Assembly (NCBI GenBank): GCA_964557855.1
Contig: CAZLBP010000018.1
Span: forward strand, 1-64,000
DNA from: JAJRZL01 sp964557855
GTDB taxonomy: Bacteria; Zixibacteria; MSB-5A5; GN15; FEB-12
Length of the DNA stretch: 64,000 bases
Direction of reading: 5' to 3'
Below the pieces are notes generated by a model. It was given only the letters and a program-made list of their open reading frames with translations, ran no database searches and had not been told where the DNA came from. This document shows, one piece after another, positions 63,436 through 64,000 of the stretch (its first letter is position 1; the number at the start of each line of letters is the position of its first letter). The position numbers and the translations under genes were made by a program.

Positions 63436-64000
63436 AGATCCCCTTCAGCAGATCGGAAGCCTTGTCCTTCATTTCGTCCTGCGCCTTGTCGGTCAAGGCC
63501 GAGTAATCGAGTTTAATATCGGGGCTGCTGATCGTTCCCTGGACGCTGAACGGCAACTGAATACGGTTAGCGTTGTCGTTGTTCAATAATCCGGACAGGG
63601 CACCGAGGAGCCCCTTGTTCGACATCAGCTTCCCCGTCATTTCCGGCGAGAGCGTAATGCTGCCGGAATAGGCGACGTTGTTCTCGAATGAATAGTAGCC
63701 GTTGAGCTGCAGATCACCGAGGCTCCCCAGTTTGGCGTCCATTCTGTCCAGCATAACTTTCCCGTCATTGACTTGTATGCCGGTCTTGAGATTCTTGAGG
63801 TCCTGCTCGGGATCGAAGTCCGTATTGAGGTGGTCGGACAAGTCGGACAACGCATTGAAGGCGGGTCCCGCTACGAACAGCCGGCCGTCTCTCATGAGAG
63901 CTTTGCCGTTCATCGAGAGCGAATGCAAAAATTGCTCAGGTTCCCAGCCGGCGGCATTGAAAGTGCCGTCCAGCTCGAACTTGCCGGTCACGATGCCGCC
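63422..64000 (-). CDS. AsmA-like C-terminal fragment (gene continues beyond the window)
   Basis: About 192 residues visible; the frame is open to the window edge, so the N terminus is missing. FELDGTFNAAGWEPEQFLHSLSMNGKALMRDGRLFV, LKTGIQVNDGKVMLDRMDAKLGSLGDLQLNGYYS and LPFSVQGTISSPDIKLDYSALTDKAQDEMKDKA match the C-terminal region of AsmA-family proteins, which span the envelope and are linked to outer-membrane lipid transport or assembly. The end overlaps the M1-like gene, indicating an operon. Confidence 0.8.
   Translation of the reverse strand, partial: GGIVTGKFELDGTFNAAGWEPEQFLHSLSMNGKALMRDGRLFVAGPAFNALSDLSDHLNTDFDPEQDLKNLKTGIQVNDGKVMLDRMDAKLGSLGDLQLNGYYSFENNVAYSGSITLSPEMTGKLMSNKGLLGALSGLLNNDNANRIQLPFSVQGTISSPDIKLDYSALTDKAQDEMKDKASDLLKGIFDKD

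Overview
The window looks like a chromosomal segment of an uncultured Gram-negative bacterium of the FCB (Fibrobacteres-Chlorobi-Bacteroidetes) type. Evidence is the many large secreted proteins with C-terminal dockerin-like modules, gingipain-type (C25) proteases, an outer-membrane barrel and a FlgD/Por-like C-terminal domain. Candidate phylum Zixibacteria would fit best, but that is an inference from protein style; no rRNA or phylogenetic marker was compared. TGA is an ordinary stop in most genes, so the standard bacterial code applies.

Layout. 1-1060: the start of a secreted surface protein (minus strand) and a tRNA-Thr(CGT). 1285-5964: a trehalose block (DUF5752 protein, TreT, OtsB, OtsA) and a small lipoprotein. 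6087-21047: an exported-protein region with a ten-repeat FG-GAP protein, an LVIVD-like protein, a beta-helix protein, an outer-membrane barrel, two Omp28-like thioredoxin-fold paralogues and an M43 metalloprotease; tRNA-dihydrouridine synthase is embedded in it. 21246-29059: a WlbA/WbpB-type sugar dehydrogenase, the archaeal-type amidotransferase pair GatD/GatE, a CGGC protein, a methyltransferase and a NapH-type ferredoxin. 29577-40313: two tandem C25 proteases and a thrombospondin-3-repeat protein. 40545-50556: glutamate dehydrogenase, methylpurine glycosylase, an MBL hydrolase, prfB with its programmed frameshift, pta, an aminotransferase, pckA, an FmdB-type protein and glcD. 50575-58033: the housekeeping run yicC-gmk-rpoZ-topA-xerC-hslV-hslU on the minus strand. 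58370-64000: a PAS protein, a subtilisin-like protease, an M1-like protein without a zinc site, and an AsmA-like fragment.

Most notable. (1) The gene at 17384-18799 is a single reading frame interrupted only by a TGA that replaces the first Cys of a CxxC motif. Its adjacent paralogue has TGT there, and a well-formed stem-loop matching the bacterial SECIS description lies just downstream. This is most simply a UxxC selenoprotein carrying PKD and dockerin-like domains. (2) gatD and gatE, long regarded as archaeal, sit here overlapping in a bacterial context. (3) Eight otherwise unrelated exported proteins end in the same two-repeat dockerin-like module; two of them also carry a similar cohesin-like domain just before it. 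This suggests a common surface-attachment, sorting or assembly system. (4) A 160-bp intergenic repeat with terminal inverted repeats and two internal hairpins occurs three times, with several shorter palindromic repeat families around it.
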